DNA of 16,867 bases from Candidatus Heimdallarchaeota archaeon LC_2 (GCA_001940725.1 MDVR01000094.1:1-16867); one strand, 5' to 3'; positions 1-7,716 are shown, counted from the first letter of the stretch. Translations and numbers: made by a program. Notes: generated from the letters alone by a model not told the origin.

Positions 1-131
1 GATCGATCTAGGCTGTCTCAAGTTTCGTTGAATCCCTATTCTTTCTAGTCATCAGCTAATCAGTCTAGCTTTCGCTTCAGGAATCGGGAAAATTTAAAGA
101 CGCAGGTAGTTTCCGCTAGTTTGTCAAGAAC

Positions 132-1130
132 ATGCGTAATAAACTACCTGCAAATCAAATTTTCAAGGAAATCCCCGAAAAACTTATCGAAAGACTCTCG
201 GACATTGCCACTAAAAGTGGCTGGGATCAGCCACTTCGTGGAAGACGACATTATTCGGCGTCTGCCATGATTATGGCAATTATTATTTTTTATGTTAAAC
301 AAATGAGTTCGCTGGAAGCTTTAGTTTGCCATCTGAAGTATACATTAAATGCCATGGACGCTTGTGGGTTTGGGACGGACGAAGGAGTTCCTTCACGATC
401 CACATTTTCAAGATTCATGCACTACATAGGTCCGGATCCATTTGAACAATTTTTCTACGAGCTTGTAGATTATTTGCAGGCTCAAGGCAAGGTGCGAGGT
501 CGACACCTTGCCATTGATTCTACACATGTTGATGCATGGAGTGACAGAAAATCCAAAAACAAGAAGTCTCCAGACTTTAAGTTTGCAAAGAATTGCGATT
601 ATGCAAGGCTTGGGAGGACACCAAAAGGATTTGGTGTCTGTTATCGTGTGCAGACTGCCACGATAACCCATTCGGAGATCCCAATTGCAGTTCAGGTGCT
701 TCCTGGAAATGTCAATGACAAAAAAGCATTCGAAGATATTTTAGCAAAATCGCTTGAAGTCATCCCCAAACCAACTGCGGTGTCTGCGGACAAAGGATAT
801 TCATCCATGAAAAACAGGACATTAATACAGGAAGCTGGAGCTTCCAGTATTATCCGCCCCAATAAAACGGATCTTAAGAATAAATCAATTCAAGACTTTC
901 TTCCCCATGATATGAGCGAGTACACCTATTGGAAGGTGTACTGGCGACGTAATGCTGTGGAACGAACCTTTGCCTATGCCAAAGGTTACTGTGGGCTAGG
1001 TAGCCCACGAGTTGTAAACGAAAATCCCATAAAACAACATGTCTTCCTTTCATTCTGCATTTTATTACTCATCAAAATTGCATGTGATGAAATGGGATTT
1101 GAAAAGACAAAATACAGCATATTTGTCTGA
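132..1130 (+). CDS. IS5-family DDE transposase
   Basis: This 332-residue protein moves the surrounding insertion sequence by cut-and-paste DNA transposition. The N-terminal part (about 1-115) resembles the DUF772 region common in IS5/IS1182 transposases. The catalytic RNase-H-like domain follows, with the first acidic residue in AIDSTHVD (D129), the second in SADKGYSS (D220) and the third in RNAVERTF (E277) followed by K284, which fits the Y(2)R(3)E(6)K-like signature of IS5 enzymes loosely. The length matches the family and no stop or frameshift is seen. ATG at 132 is chosen because the diverged relative at 14008 starts at the equivalent ATG with the same opening sequence. A hairpin terminator follows inside the element. 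Assignment to the IS4/IS5 superfamily is secure; the subgroup is less so. Confidence 0.93.
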   Translation: MRNKLPANQIFKEIPEKLIERLSDIATKSGWDQPLRGRRHYSASAMIMAIIIFYVKQMSSLEALVCHLKYTLNAMDACGFGTDEGVPSRSTFSRFMHYIGPDPFEQFFYELVDYLQAQGKVRGRHLAIDSTHVDAWSDRKSKNKKSPDFKFAKNCDYARLGRTPKGFGVCYRVQTATITHSEIPIAVQVLPGNVNDKKAFEDILAKSLEVIPKPTAVSADKGYSSMKNRTLIQEAGASSIIRPNKTDLKNKSIQDFLPHDMSEYTYWKVYWRRNAVERTFAYAKGYCGLGSPRVVNENPIKQHVFLSFCILLLIKIACDEMGFEKTKYSIFV

Positions 1131-1157
1131 TTTTCACCCGAAATAAAATACTAATTT

Positions 1158-1188
1158 AGCGGAGCTCACACTCCGCTTTATGATTTTT
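1158..1188 (+). terminator. Hairpin terminator of the IS5-like transposase
   Basis: AGCGGAG (1158-1164) pairs perfectly with CTCCGCT (1171-1177) around a 6-nt loop. A T-rich tail follows, with five T at 1184-1188. It lies 27 nt after the transposase stop codon and is the most GC-rich stem in this AT-rich region. It would end the transposase transcript or block read-through from outside. Confidence 0.6.
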
Positions 1189-1203
1189 AATTAAAAATAT
1201 TGC

Positions 1204-1222
1204 TGATTGACTACGTCAATCA
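1204..1222. repeat. Subterminal hairpin in the IS5-like right end
   Basis: TGATTGAC (1204-1211) and GTCAATCA (1215-1222) form a perfect 8-bp inverted repeat with a 3-nt loop, about 27 bp inside the right terminal repeat. It may be a second transcription stop or a subterminal transposase-binding site. The function is inference. Confidence 0.45.
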
Positions 1223-1365
1223 CAATTTCAATTAATTAATCAGTTTATCTTAAGACAGCCTAGATCGATCGATACAGTAATAATATGACATACAGGTCTC
1301 TGATTGATCAAAATATTGTTAATTTTATCGTTGATCGAAATTTGATTGGTTGATCCATCTTAACA

Positions 1366-1908
1366 TCAGAAAAGCCACGATCTGAATAACATGGTCACTC
1401 TCGGCATCACAACATAGGTCATTAATGACACTATAATTGATAAATTAATCAATAAAACTATAGGTGAGATAATAAAACTCATTGCTGGTACCAATGTAAG
1501 ATTTGAAACAAAAATCAAAGGATATAATGCAAAAACGGTCAGGATTGTCATTTTGTACCGAGCAGGTCTATCTGTAAATTGTTGGCGAGTTGTAATTTCA
1601 AACCAATATTCCAATCCTTGTTTTTGTTCAATTTGTATGTCTCCAATAGTAAATACCATAGACTGCTGCACTAAACCCTTTCTAACTTCAGATCCCATCC
1701 ATTGTTTAACATTTTCATAATTAGCAAATTTTAGAATCAAGACATACTCAGGTTGTATCTCTCTAATTGGACGTATAATATCAAGCCCCAGATATCCTTT
1801 AAAATTGGATAATGCTTCGCTCACTTCTGTAATCCAATCTTCAAATTCTTTGATTTTGTCTGGTTTTACGATTCTTGTGAAAATAGTAGTTATTGCGTCT
1901 TCAGGCAT
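1366..1908 (-). CDS. Membrane-anchored ABM-domain protein (COG3224-like)
   Basis: This is a 180-residue protein. Residues 5-95 form an antibiotic-biosynthesis-monooxygenase-type ferredoxin-like fold, with the typical pattern of a strand, a helix containing EFEDW, a GYLGLD turn, a YVLILKF strand and a short helix containing QWM. Residues about 99-118 hold the GLEYWFEIT and RPARYKM linker that characterises COG3224 proteins. Two membrane helices follow (about 120-140 and 145-168), ending in MTYVVMPRVTMLFRSWLF, which is also typical of that family. Members are common in bacteria, but their substrate is unknown and many are probably not true monooxygenases. The gene is divergent from the GTPase gene at 2144. 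A TTATAC box (1931-1936) sits about 26 nt before the ATG and suggests a leaderless transcript. The gene appears intact. Confidence 0.85.
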   Translation of the reverse strand: MPEDAITTIFTRIVKPDKIKEFEDWITEVSEALSNFKGYLGLDIIRPIREIQPEYVLILKFANYENVKQWMGSEVRKGLVQQSMVFTIGDIQIEQKQGLEYWFEITTRQQFTDRPARYKMTILTVFALYPLIFVSNLTLVPAMSFIISPIVLLINLSIIVSLMTYVVMPRVTMLFRSWLF

Positions 1909-1930
1909 TTTATTTAATTATTTAAAAATT

Positions 1931-1936
1931 GTATAA
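1931..1936 (-). promoter_or_regulatory. TATA-like box of the ABM-domain gene
   Basis: On the minus strand this reads TTATAC within CTACTTATACAA. Its centre is about 26 nt upstream of the ATG at 1908, the normal archaeal TATA-to-start-site distance, so transcription would begin at the start codon. Confidence 0.45.
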
Positions 1937-2097
1937 GTAGATTATTTACAATTGCTATATTATTGTCATTAGTGGATCCTATGAATCCGATATTAGTAAA
2001 ATAACAAAGTTGCTACGTAGATAAATGAATTATTGAAGTTGAGACATCCCAGATCAATCTAGATTTGTTTGTCAGCTTTATTGGTTAAATGTTTAGC

Positions 2098-2109
2098 TAA
2101 AATTTAAAC
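2098..2109 (+). promoter_or_regulatory. Possible TATA region of the GTPase gene
   Basis: The AT-rich AAAATTTAAACT is centred about 40 nt upstream of the ATG at 2144. That would give a short leader of about 14 nt carrying AAGGA, a possible weak Shine-Dalgarno sequence. No better box is visible. Confidence 0.3.
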
Positions 2110-2143
2110 TAACTAGATCGAATGTTAATCAAGGAATAAAAAG

Positions 2144-2752
2144 ATGACAAAAATTATTAATAGTCATTATTATTTAAGATATAGATGGAATTCCATGACA
2201 GGTAGTAACTATAGACGAAGGAATACGAATAAGTTGGGTATCAAGATACTTCTACTTGGAGAACCAGCAGTTGGTAAAACTTCTTTACGTAAGCGGTATA
2301 TGGGTGAGGGTTTTAAGAAAAATTATATGATGACCATTGGAGCTGAGTTTGCGATAAAAGATGTCGATAATTACCGTTTACAAATTTGGGACCTCGCAGG
2401 TCAAAAATCGTTATCCTCAATTAGGAAAACCTATTATCAAGGAGCGAAAGGAGTCATTATTGTTTTTGATATTTCAAGACCAGATACTTTTACACAAATT
2501 CAACTGTGGATTGATGAATTACAGAAAACCCTAGATTCTATTATACCAATGATTGTCGTTGGTAATAAGGCAGATCTGAGAGATTCTAAATCTGTGAGTG
2601 TTTCTCAGGCAAAAAATTATGTTCAAAAATTGAGTGATGGGTCGAATTTTGATGTTAATTACTATGAAGCTTCAGCCTTAACTGGCTTAAATGTAGATAA
2701 TTTATTTGCAAAATTAGTTGATGAAATTAGTGATTTTATGGCAGTGCAATAG
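2144..2752 (+). CDS. Ras/Rab-like small GTPase
   Basis: This 202-residue GTP-binding switch protein has all five G motifs. The P-loop is GEPAVGKTS (39-47). Switch I threonine is probably T64 in MTIGAEF. Switch II is WDLAGQ (82-87), with the catalytic glutamine Q87 present. NKAD (141-144) gives guanine specificity, and EASA (175-178) is G5. The order, spacing and length fit the Rab/Ras group rather than Arf or the bacterial MglA type. Such GTPases are strongly expanded in Asgard archaea. The N-terminal 30 residues are basic and tyrosine-rich and precede the G domain; M18 (codon at 2195) is an alternative start that would remove part of them. The C-terminus is ...FMAVQ with no cysteine, so there is no prenylation motif and membrane attachment, if any, must be by another route. 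The gene ends in TAG. Confidence 0.92.
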   Translation: MTKIINSHYYLRYRWNSMTGSNYRRRNTNKLGIKILLLGEPAVGKTSLRKRYMGEGFKKNYMMTIGAEFAIKDVDNYRLQIWDLAGQKSLSSIRKTYYQGAKGVIIVFDISRPDTFTQIQLWIDELQKTLDSIIPMIVVGNKADLRDSKSVSVSQAKNYVQKLSDGSNFDVNYYEASALTGLNVDNLFAKLVDEISDFMAVQ

Positions 2753-2784
2753 GAAAAACAGTCATCAGATTATTTTTGGTAAAT

Positions 2785-2872
2785 ATCGATCGATTAAGTA
2801 TACACTATTTTGCCAAGTAGTCATAAATATATCAGTCAAATAAGTCATCGATAATTTGATTCATCGATCGAT
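2785..2872. repeat. Two orphan ATCGATCGAT sites 78 bp apart
   Basis: ATCGATCGAT occurs at 2785-2794 and again at 2863-2872, with no recognisable element between or beside them. The second lies in the last codons of the minus-strand gene that ends at 2845 and encodes part of its SIDES tail. They belong to the palindrome that marks mobile-element ends elsewhere in the window. Confidence 0.7.
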
Positions 2873-3909
2873 TCTCGATTTTTGTATTTAGAGTACAAAT
2901 TTGAAGAATAACTAAAAATTGTAGGAATGATAACCAACAATACTGCTACATACATAACAATCCGTGTTATTTCGTATGGAGTATACACAGGATTTCTGTA
3001 GTCCTGAATAAGCATATATTTCCCATACATAAAGCTTATTTTGTACGTCTCTATACCTATTGGGACCGTTTTAATAAGTTCACCTTTCAAAGTTCTATGA
3101 TCAACCGATCTAATTCCTCGTTCTGAGGTTAAAAGTGTATTTTGCGCGGGATTAAAACCTATTGCAGATACTTCTTTCTCCAAATTAGTAAAGTTTGTAG
3201 CCTCTCCAAATGTATTGTACAATAGCAAATGCTTCGATTCGCTATTAATTCTTTCACCATCTCCCAAAGTTGAAAGGATAATATAGGTATTATTTGAATA
3301 AGGTTCAAAATCAAGAATTTTTGCATCATTGAAATTATCAATAGAATAATCGATTATATTCAATATTTTACCATTCATGTCAAATTGCATTATACTAGAT
3401 ATAGAATTACTTTGTGTTGTACCTTGGGAAATAATTGTTGAAAAAATTAAAGTGTTATTAAGAGATTGTACATTCAAACTATCAAGCAGTGGGTGTGATG
3501 AAGTATCAAGTGATTTATTCAGGTCTAATTTAACTGAATGCTTGGTTGTATCAACTATCTCATTTAAATTATTTAATTTTATATATTTGAAGTAATATTC
3601 AAAATGTGCAGTTTCAATTTTATTTGCTTCAATATATCCTAAATATTCGTTTTCTTTATACGTAAAATAACAGATACCGAAAACAAATCTTTTATGAAAT
3701 ACAAGAATTTCAGTTTTCTCCCCACTTTCAATATCAACAATAAAAATATGATTGTCTCCTTGTTTAAATAATAGTTGTTCTGTTGGGTTATAAATATTTG
3801 TGGTTAATAAGATGATAAATATTGCAACTAAAACACCCAAATACCAAACATATCGGTGTGTTCTTTTATTCTCCGATTTTGTTTTTGCTCCATTGGTTTT
3901 AATTTCCAT
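2845..3909 (-). CDS. Membrane protein with large, possibly beta-propeller ectodomain
   Basis: I do not recognise this 354-residue protein as a named family. A basic, hydrophilic 19-residue N-terminus is followed by a membrane helix (about 21-40). A polar domain of about 270 residues follows, then a second helix (about 314-334) and a 20-residue hydrophilic tail. This topology puts the middle domain outside the cell and both ends inside. The domain alternates short strands and turns such as HIFIVDIESGEK, HLLLYNTFGEA and KEVSAIGFNPAQNTLLTSERG, which resemble YVTN/WD-type beta-propeller blades; that fold is inference. The gene at 5692-7023 has the same topology and strand and lies upstream across a dead IS110 element, so the two may once have been adjacent. 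The last codons contain a GATCGATC site. Confidence 0.75.
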   Translation of the reverse strand: MEIKTNGAKTKSENKRTHRYVWYLGVLVAIFIILLTTNIYNPTEQLLFKQGDNHIFIVDIESGEKTEILVFHKRFVFGICYFTYKENEYLGYIEANKIETAHFEYYFKYIKLNNLNEIVDTTKHSVKLDLNKSLDTSSHPLLDSLNVQSLNNTLIFSTIISQGTTQSNSISSIMQFDMNGKILNIIDYSIDNFNDAKILDFEPYSNNTYIILSTLGDGERINSESKHLLLYNTFGEATNFTNLEKEVSAIGFNPAQNTLLTSERGIRSVDHRTLKGELIKTVPIGIETYKISFMYGKYMLIQDYRNPVYTPYEITRIVMYVAVLLVIIPTIFSYSSNLYSKYKNRESIDESNYR

Positions 3910-4038
3910 TTTCTATAATAGACTATAAATATCAATTAGTTTAAGTAATTGTTTAGTTCTCCCCTAGATTTTCGGATATTTCCACAAAAAATATGCGAAT
4001 ATTCTAGATGATCCTTTAGATAATCAAGAGTTATTTGA

Positions 4039-4048
4039 ATCGATCGAT
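4039..4048. repeat. Orphan ATCGATCGAT site in a 258-bp intergenic region
   Basis: The stretch 3910-4167 has no supportable gene. Its one feature is ATCGATCGATTAT at 4039, whose first 13 bases match the outer end of the IS481-like element (12038 reading leftward). The match does not continue clearly further in, so it may be a worn element end or simply the shared target. Confidence 0.5.
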
Positions 4049-4167
4049 TATATAGCTCAATAATCGATTTCGGGTATCTAATGAATAAAAGTCATGTAAA
4101 GCCTAAATTTTATTACTCTCTTATCATCATCTCCTGGATTACATCAGAAATTATGGGGTGTGCCTCT

Positions 4168-5358
4168 TCATTGACCTTGACTTATTGGCCCTCTGGGGTC
4201 ATAACATTTACCTGATTTCAACACTCCATAACGGCGTCTAAGCAACATATGACTCAATGCCAATACTCCTTTTATTCCACTTCCACTTCGATCACGGTAT
4301 TTTTAGTATCCTAATTTCAGTGTCTCATCATAGCGAATGGCTGTTAATGCAGCCATATACAATAATCCACGGAGTTTACTATTGCCACGCTTTGAAATAC
4401 CTAACTTGTATGACCGTGATCCTGAAGAATACTCCTTCATACCAAAACCCAAATAGCTACTCACTCGTTTGGCACCTTTTCCATCCCCTTTTGGATCAAA
4501 TCTTTGATAATCACCAACAATCGCCAAAAAGAGGTAAGAAATTTGTTTACTGATACCAGGAACACTGGACAATAAATCCAGCTGCTCCTCAAATTGCAGA
4601 CTATACTTGTCTAGAGCCTCTTGCAGTTCTGTTATTTGCAGGTTCAAAAATTTTAATTCCTCAACTTGCGATTTGATAATGATCTTATGACAATCACTGG
4701 TTTTCCAACCACTTGTCTCTCTACAAGCATATATGAGAGATGCTAATTGCTTATTCGCTATTCTTCCTTTCCCTTTCCTAATAATTTGCTTAATCTTATC
4801 TTCTTTAGTTTTGAGAAGATCTCCTGCCGTTTGAACATGACTCAAAATACTAAATGCAGCTCGAGAATAAATTTAACCAAAACAAGCATCAAGCTCAGGA
4901 AATGTTTCAATAAGATTAGAACGTAATTGATTAGACAAAGCTATTCAACTTTCAACCAAATCATAATATCTCTCTAATAAATCTTGGAGAAACACATATT
5001 GGTCATCTTTATGAGAATCTTTGAGAACTCTCATTCTAAGTGCTTGAGCAATGACAAATGAATCAATAATATCTGTTTTCACGGATTTGCTAAATACATC
5101 TCTTAATCGAGCAACTTGAAATGGATTTGTTAAAACTACTTCTGCATTAATATTTCTAAGGAATTGATTGAAATTACCACTATATGGTCCTGTACTTTCC
5201 ATCCCAAATAAAATATCATCATAATCCAATAAATTTTCAATTAACTTATGAAAACCAGGTCGACTATTTAGCACCTGAAAGGTGTGTAAAATCATTCCAT
5301 TGCTATTTATAACACATATTTCAATTTCTGTCTTGGAAATATCCAATCCGACATACAC
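4168..5358 (-). pseudogene. Decayed IS110-family transposase
   Basis: This is a DEDD recombinase gene of about 396 codons with at least three lesions. From ATG at 5358, the RuvC-like domain has all four acidic residues: D6 in GLDIS, E54 in GMESTG, and D96 and D99 in KTDIIDS. It runs to a frameshift at about 4945-4948, where ...YYDLVES meets TGA. Shifting frame continues ALSNQLRSNLIETFPELDACFG, then an in-frame TAA (4873-4875), then the Transposase_20 domain with SVPGISK and a serine-rich stretch ending in SSGSRSYKLGISKRGN, which would carry the nucleophilic serine. A third stop, TAA at 4303-4305, precedes about 44 more in-frame codons to TGA at 4168-4170. No active protein is expected. The remnant sits between two genes of similar architecture. 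Confidence 0.88.
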
Positions 5359-5411
5359 ATACTATAAACTTATTTCTTCATCAATATTCATATCAATCAC
5401 TCTCAAAGAGT

Positions 5412-5546
5412 TGGTAAGGGTGCTTCATTGCCACACGCTTTCGGAAGTATTTCCAAATACAATCTAATAAAGGTGGTCTTGAAACAAAACTCAGACTCGA
5501 CCAGGGGCTTCTCAACCCAATCGATTGTAGGACTTTTCCCTTACCA
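5412..5546 (-). ncRNA. Possible bridge-RNA region upstream of the IS110 remnant
   Basis: IS110-type elements carry a structured non-coding region beside the recombinase gene that makes the bridge RNA guiding target choice. Here the region upstream of the gene (5359-5546) has no ORF. It is bracketed by a perfect 9-bp inverted repeat, TGGTAAGGG (5412-5420) and CCCTTACCA (5538-5546), and contains smaller potential hairpins such as GGAAGTATTTCC (5442-5453). The position and enclosing stem fit a bridge RNA, but I cannot fold or align it here, and the host gene is dead. The element end has not been located. Confidence 0.3.
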
Positions 5547-5648
5547 TATTTGCTGATCTTTAATATCATTGCATTATTCAGCTAATACACAAAATATCTA
5601 GCTACTTATTAGACTCGAATTTGAAAAAGAATTTGTTTTTTTCGATTT

Positions 5649-5664
5649 TTTTCCCATGGGAAAA
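5649..5664. repeat. Perfect 16-bp palindrome downstream of the 443-residue gene
   Basis: TTTTCCCATGGGAAAA is a perfect palindrome 28 bp beyond the stop codon of the minus-strand gene ending at 5692. No T-run follows it on the minus strand, so it is a poor terminator for that gene; a protein-binding site is as likely. The rest of 5547-5691 shows nothing else. Confidence 0.4.
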
Positions 5665-5691
5665 TGTAAATCAATCTTACAATCTCATCAT

Positions 5692-7023
5692 TTAATTTGG
5701 TGGATATAAGTCAGATTCATTTAATTTTTTAGGTTTAATAAAATAGTACACAATTAATATCAATACGGAAAAAACAATAGTAGTACTTAACCACAGGAGA
5801 TTTGGAATATTGATATAATCGTTAATAAAGTTAGGAACACTCATGATAACTTGCGAATATATATTTTCTACGGTATAGTAATTTATCAGAGTATAAGTTT
5901 CATAGTTGGATCCGTAAGAAGTATATATCAATTCTCTTGTATTGTGCGGGACTGTGACTTCTATGCTTACTTTTGAGATTTGATTTTGATTTTTTGGAGA
6001 ATATATATATCCAAGATCAATTGTAGTAGCCTTTTCATGGTCAATTTTCATTAGAGATTGTAGAGGAAGAAACACAACATCTTTCATAACCGGTAGATGA
6101 TGAATAACTGATCTGTATGGGAGAAATTCTCTTTTGGTGCTGAATTTTGTGAAGAGATCCAAATAAAGAGTTGTAGCTATTTTTTGCTTGTGGATAAATC
6201 CGTATTTCGTCGTCCCAATTATATCTGATTCAGCAATTATTTTATCAAAATACGAACCCATTGGAATTTCATACTCATTTTCGTTAAATGGGTAAGAGTT
6301 ATTAGATGTAAGTAAAGTACTTTGTTCTGTATATCTGTAATCTTCAACATTTAATATTTTAAATTTGATTCGTGGTTTAATAACAGAATATCCGATTCCA
6401 ATAATATCTGCAGTATGTACCTCTGAGAACATGATCCCTTGAGAAGTCGCATTGTTTATAATCTCCAATTCGTGCATTTTCCCTAGGGAAATTAAATAGG
6501 TCTCATATTTAGGTGAGGAGTTTAATTTATTTGAATTGTCGATGTTAAGAGTAAAATAAAATTTACTCCCCATTTCTTTCGCAGAAGTATAATAAGCAAA
6601 TTGAGAGTCATTATTGAAATCTAAACTTGGAATAAAATCAGAAATATTATAACTGTACTCAACTTTATTGTCTATAATACCATAAACGTTTGATCGAGCC
6701 ACACAGAGATATTCATCAAACTTTGTTGAACCTAATACTAATTGACATTGATTTGGCAGTATATATTCTGATAACGATCCTATTAAATTGTATGACCGAA
6801 TAGAACTGGTAGACTCCTGTCTTTGTATAATGAAGTCCCTTTCAGATATATAATTTCCACTAATAATACTCCCTTCAATCACATCACCTCTTGCGGAACT
6901 AATTTCTGGAACTAGTTTCCCAGTTGAAATTGAAGATTCAGTTGAAAAGAGAGTTAGTTGACTCAATATTAACAAGATTACGATTAAGGTTATTAACAAC
7001 AATCTCTTTACCCACCAATGCAA
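5692..7023 (-). CDS. Large ectodomain membrane protein
   Basis: This 443-residue protein belongs to no family I recognise. A membrane helix or uncleaved signal lies at about 5-27 after a short basic start (WVKRLLLITL). About 380 polar residues follow, then a second helix (about 409-429) and the charged tail KPKKLNESDLYPPN. The long middle part is rich in beta-branched and aromatic residues with short alternating strands, consistent with an all-beta extracellular domain. The only usable start is TTG at 7021-7023, because an in-frame TGA lies just upstream (7030-7032). A TTTATAAT box centred 26-27 nt before it supports a leaderless TTG start. The topology matches the 354-residue protein at 2845-3909. 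A surface or envelope role is inference. Confidence 0.75.
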   Translation of the reverse strand: MHWWVKRLLLITLIVILLILSQLTLFSTESSISTGKLVPEISSARGDVIEGSIISGNYISERDFIIQRQESTSSIRSYNLIGSLSEYILPNQCQLVLGSTKFDEYLCVARSNVYGIIDNKVEYSYNISDFIPSLDFNNDSQFAYYTSAKEMGSKFYFTLNIDNSNKLNSSPKYETYLISLGKMHELEIINNATSQGIMFSEVHTADIIGIGYSVIKPRIKFKILNVEDYRYTEQSTLLTSNNSYPFNENEYEIPMGSYFDKIIAESDIIGTTKYGFIHKQKIATTLYLDLFTKFSTKREFLPYRSVIHHLPVMKDVVFLPLQSLMKIDHEKATTIDLGYIYSPKNQNQISKVSIEVTVPHNTRELIYTSYGSNYETYTLINYYTVENIYSQVIMSVPNFINDYINIPNLLWLSTTIVFSVLILIVYYFIKPKKLNESDLYPPN

Positions 7024-7046
7024 ATTTACTCAACACTGCCTTATTT

Positions 7047-7054
7047 ATTATAAA
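7047..7054 (-). promoter_or_regulatory. TATA box of the 443-residue gene
   Basis: On the minus strand this reads TTTATAAT. Its centre is 26-27 nt from the TTG start at 7023, the spacing of a leaderless archaeal promoter, and it decides in favour of that start. Confidence 0.5.
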
Positions 7055-7187
7055 TTATTTTCACGATTGCAAAACGTCATTAAAAGGATTATCATCTCAG
7101 ACTCGTATTTCTATATAAAACAGGTATATCACCCAGTTATCACATTTTCAATGCTATCATGTATTTTTCATTTTTGGATAAATTCAC

Positions 7188-7224
7188 GTTCGACTGCTAG
7201 AACACCATGTTCGATTGTTAGAAC
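7188..7224. promoter_or_regulatory. Tandem GTTCGA-N4-TAGAAC operator-like dyads
   Basis: GTTCGACTGCTAGAAC (7188-7203) and GTTCGATTGTTAGAAC (7209-7224) are two near-identical 16-mers, each an imperfect dyad with GTTC/GAAC outer arms. Their starts are 21 bp apart, two DNA turns, which would put two bound dimers on one face. They lie about 50 bp upstream of the TATA box at 7277 and between divergent genes. A third copy sits at 7999-8014, next to the zinc-finger ORF. This suggests a specific DNA-binding regulator. Confidence 0.55.
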
Positions 7225-7270
7225 AAACTTTTCGATGTATTTTTTTTTGTATTGGTCGCATACGCCCCAA

Positions 7271-7284
7271 AAAACCTTATATAT
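7271..7284 (+). promoter_or_regulatory. BRE/TATA promoter of the secreted-protein gene
   Basis: AAAACC followed by TTATATAT (7277-7284) is a good match to an archaeal BRE plus TATA box. The predicted start site near 7306 leaves a leader of about 24 nt before ATG 7330. Confidence 0.55.
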
Positions 7285-7329
7285 CAATTTTTAATAAAAT
7301 TTTTCAACTTAATAATTTAGGTGTAAAAC

Positions 7330-7640
7330 ATGAGATTAAAAAAACACATATAAGAAAATTCAGAAATGTAACTTCAGTTTTTGTATTGCTGGTGCTAATT
7401 CAACCTGTATTTGCTTTAACTAAAAGTGGTTCTGACATAGAAACCTATGCAGGGGAAACATTGAGATTAGATGTCACAATGGAGTATTTCAGGTATTATT
7501 GGGGTGGTAGTTTCGGAAATGGGCACATCACGCAAATTATTTATCGATCTGCGCTGCCCCTCACTTTTGACTCACATATTGAACCTCAAATCACAAAGTC
7601 CGATTTCATTCTGTATTTCGTGTATCATTTCTCAGATTAG
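7330..7640 (+). pseudogene. Secreted-protein gene with a poly-A frameshift
   Basis: ATG at 7330 opens a frame that stops after seven codons (MRLKKHI). The next frame, however, encodes a continuous protein beginning with a classic signal peptide. Adding one A to the seven-A run at 7338-7344 joins them into a 103-residue product whose start is MRLKKTHIRKFRN, followed by a hydrophobic core and the cleavage-like site PVFALTKSG. The rest reads TKSGSDIETYAGETLRL and WGGSFGNGHITQ, then ends at 7640. The frame is also open upstream, but that part would be read through the promoter and is not expected to be translated. The short mature part suggests a 3' truncation as well. Either the gene is broken or the homopolymer was miscounted in sequencing. 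No family is recognised. Confidence 0.5.
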
Positions 7641-7680
7641 TACTGCTTAATTTCTATTTCAAGTTGAGTTTGTCATTTGA

Positions 7681-7703
7681 GGTTCAACAACTTTGTTGAA
7701 ACC
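7681..7703. repeat. Hairpin downstream of the secreted-protein gene
   Basis: TTCAACAA and TTGTTGAA (7683-7700) pair around a 2-nt loop, extended by GG/CC with a one-base slip. A T-run comes only after a GATCGATCGAT site at 7717-7727. It could end the upstream transcript, but it is not a standard terminator. Confidence 0.35.
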
Positions 7704-7716
7704 GAGGTTAACAACA

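Larger units (their letters stand above)
12..1259 (+). mobile_element. Intact IS5-like insertion sequence
   Basis: This is a complete element of about 1.25 kb with one transposase gene. Its ends are an imperfect inverted repeat: GCTGTCTCAAG reads inward from 12, and the reverse complement of the right end (1249-1259) is GCTGTCTTAAG. CTAG flanks both sides (8-11 and 1260-1263), matching the 4-bp YTAR-type target duplication known for IS5-group elements. Outside CTAG both flanks are GATCGAT-type, so the presumed empty site GATCGATCTAGATCGATC is itself a perfect palindrome. It therefore cannot be decided from this copy whether GATCGAT belongs to the terminal repeat or to the target. A diverged, internally deleted relative lies at 13879-14267, and an identical left end begins at 16768. 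The element looks recent because its gene and both ends are undamaged. Confidence 0.88.

Noticed and set aside
1274..1365. Repeated TTGATC words between the IS5-like element and the ABM gene
   Set aside because: They are short, irregularly spaced and fit the general AT-rich, GATC-rich background; there is no clear array.
4257..4553. Plus-strand 98-residue ORF over the IS110 remnant
   Set aside because: It lies antisense to the recognisable Transposase_20 domain and has no features of its own.
7067..7294. Plus-strand 75-residue ORF across the divergent intergenic region
   Set aside because: It would be translated through the TATA box of the 443-residue gene and both operator-like dyads; its content is low in complexity.
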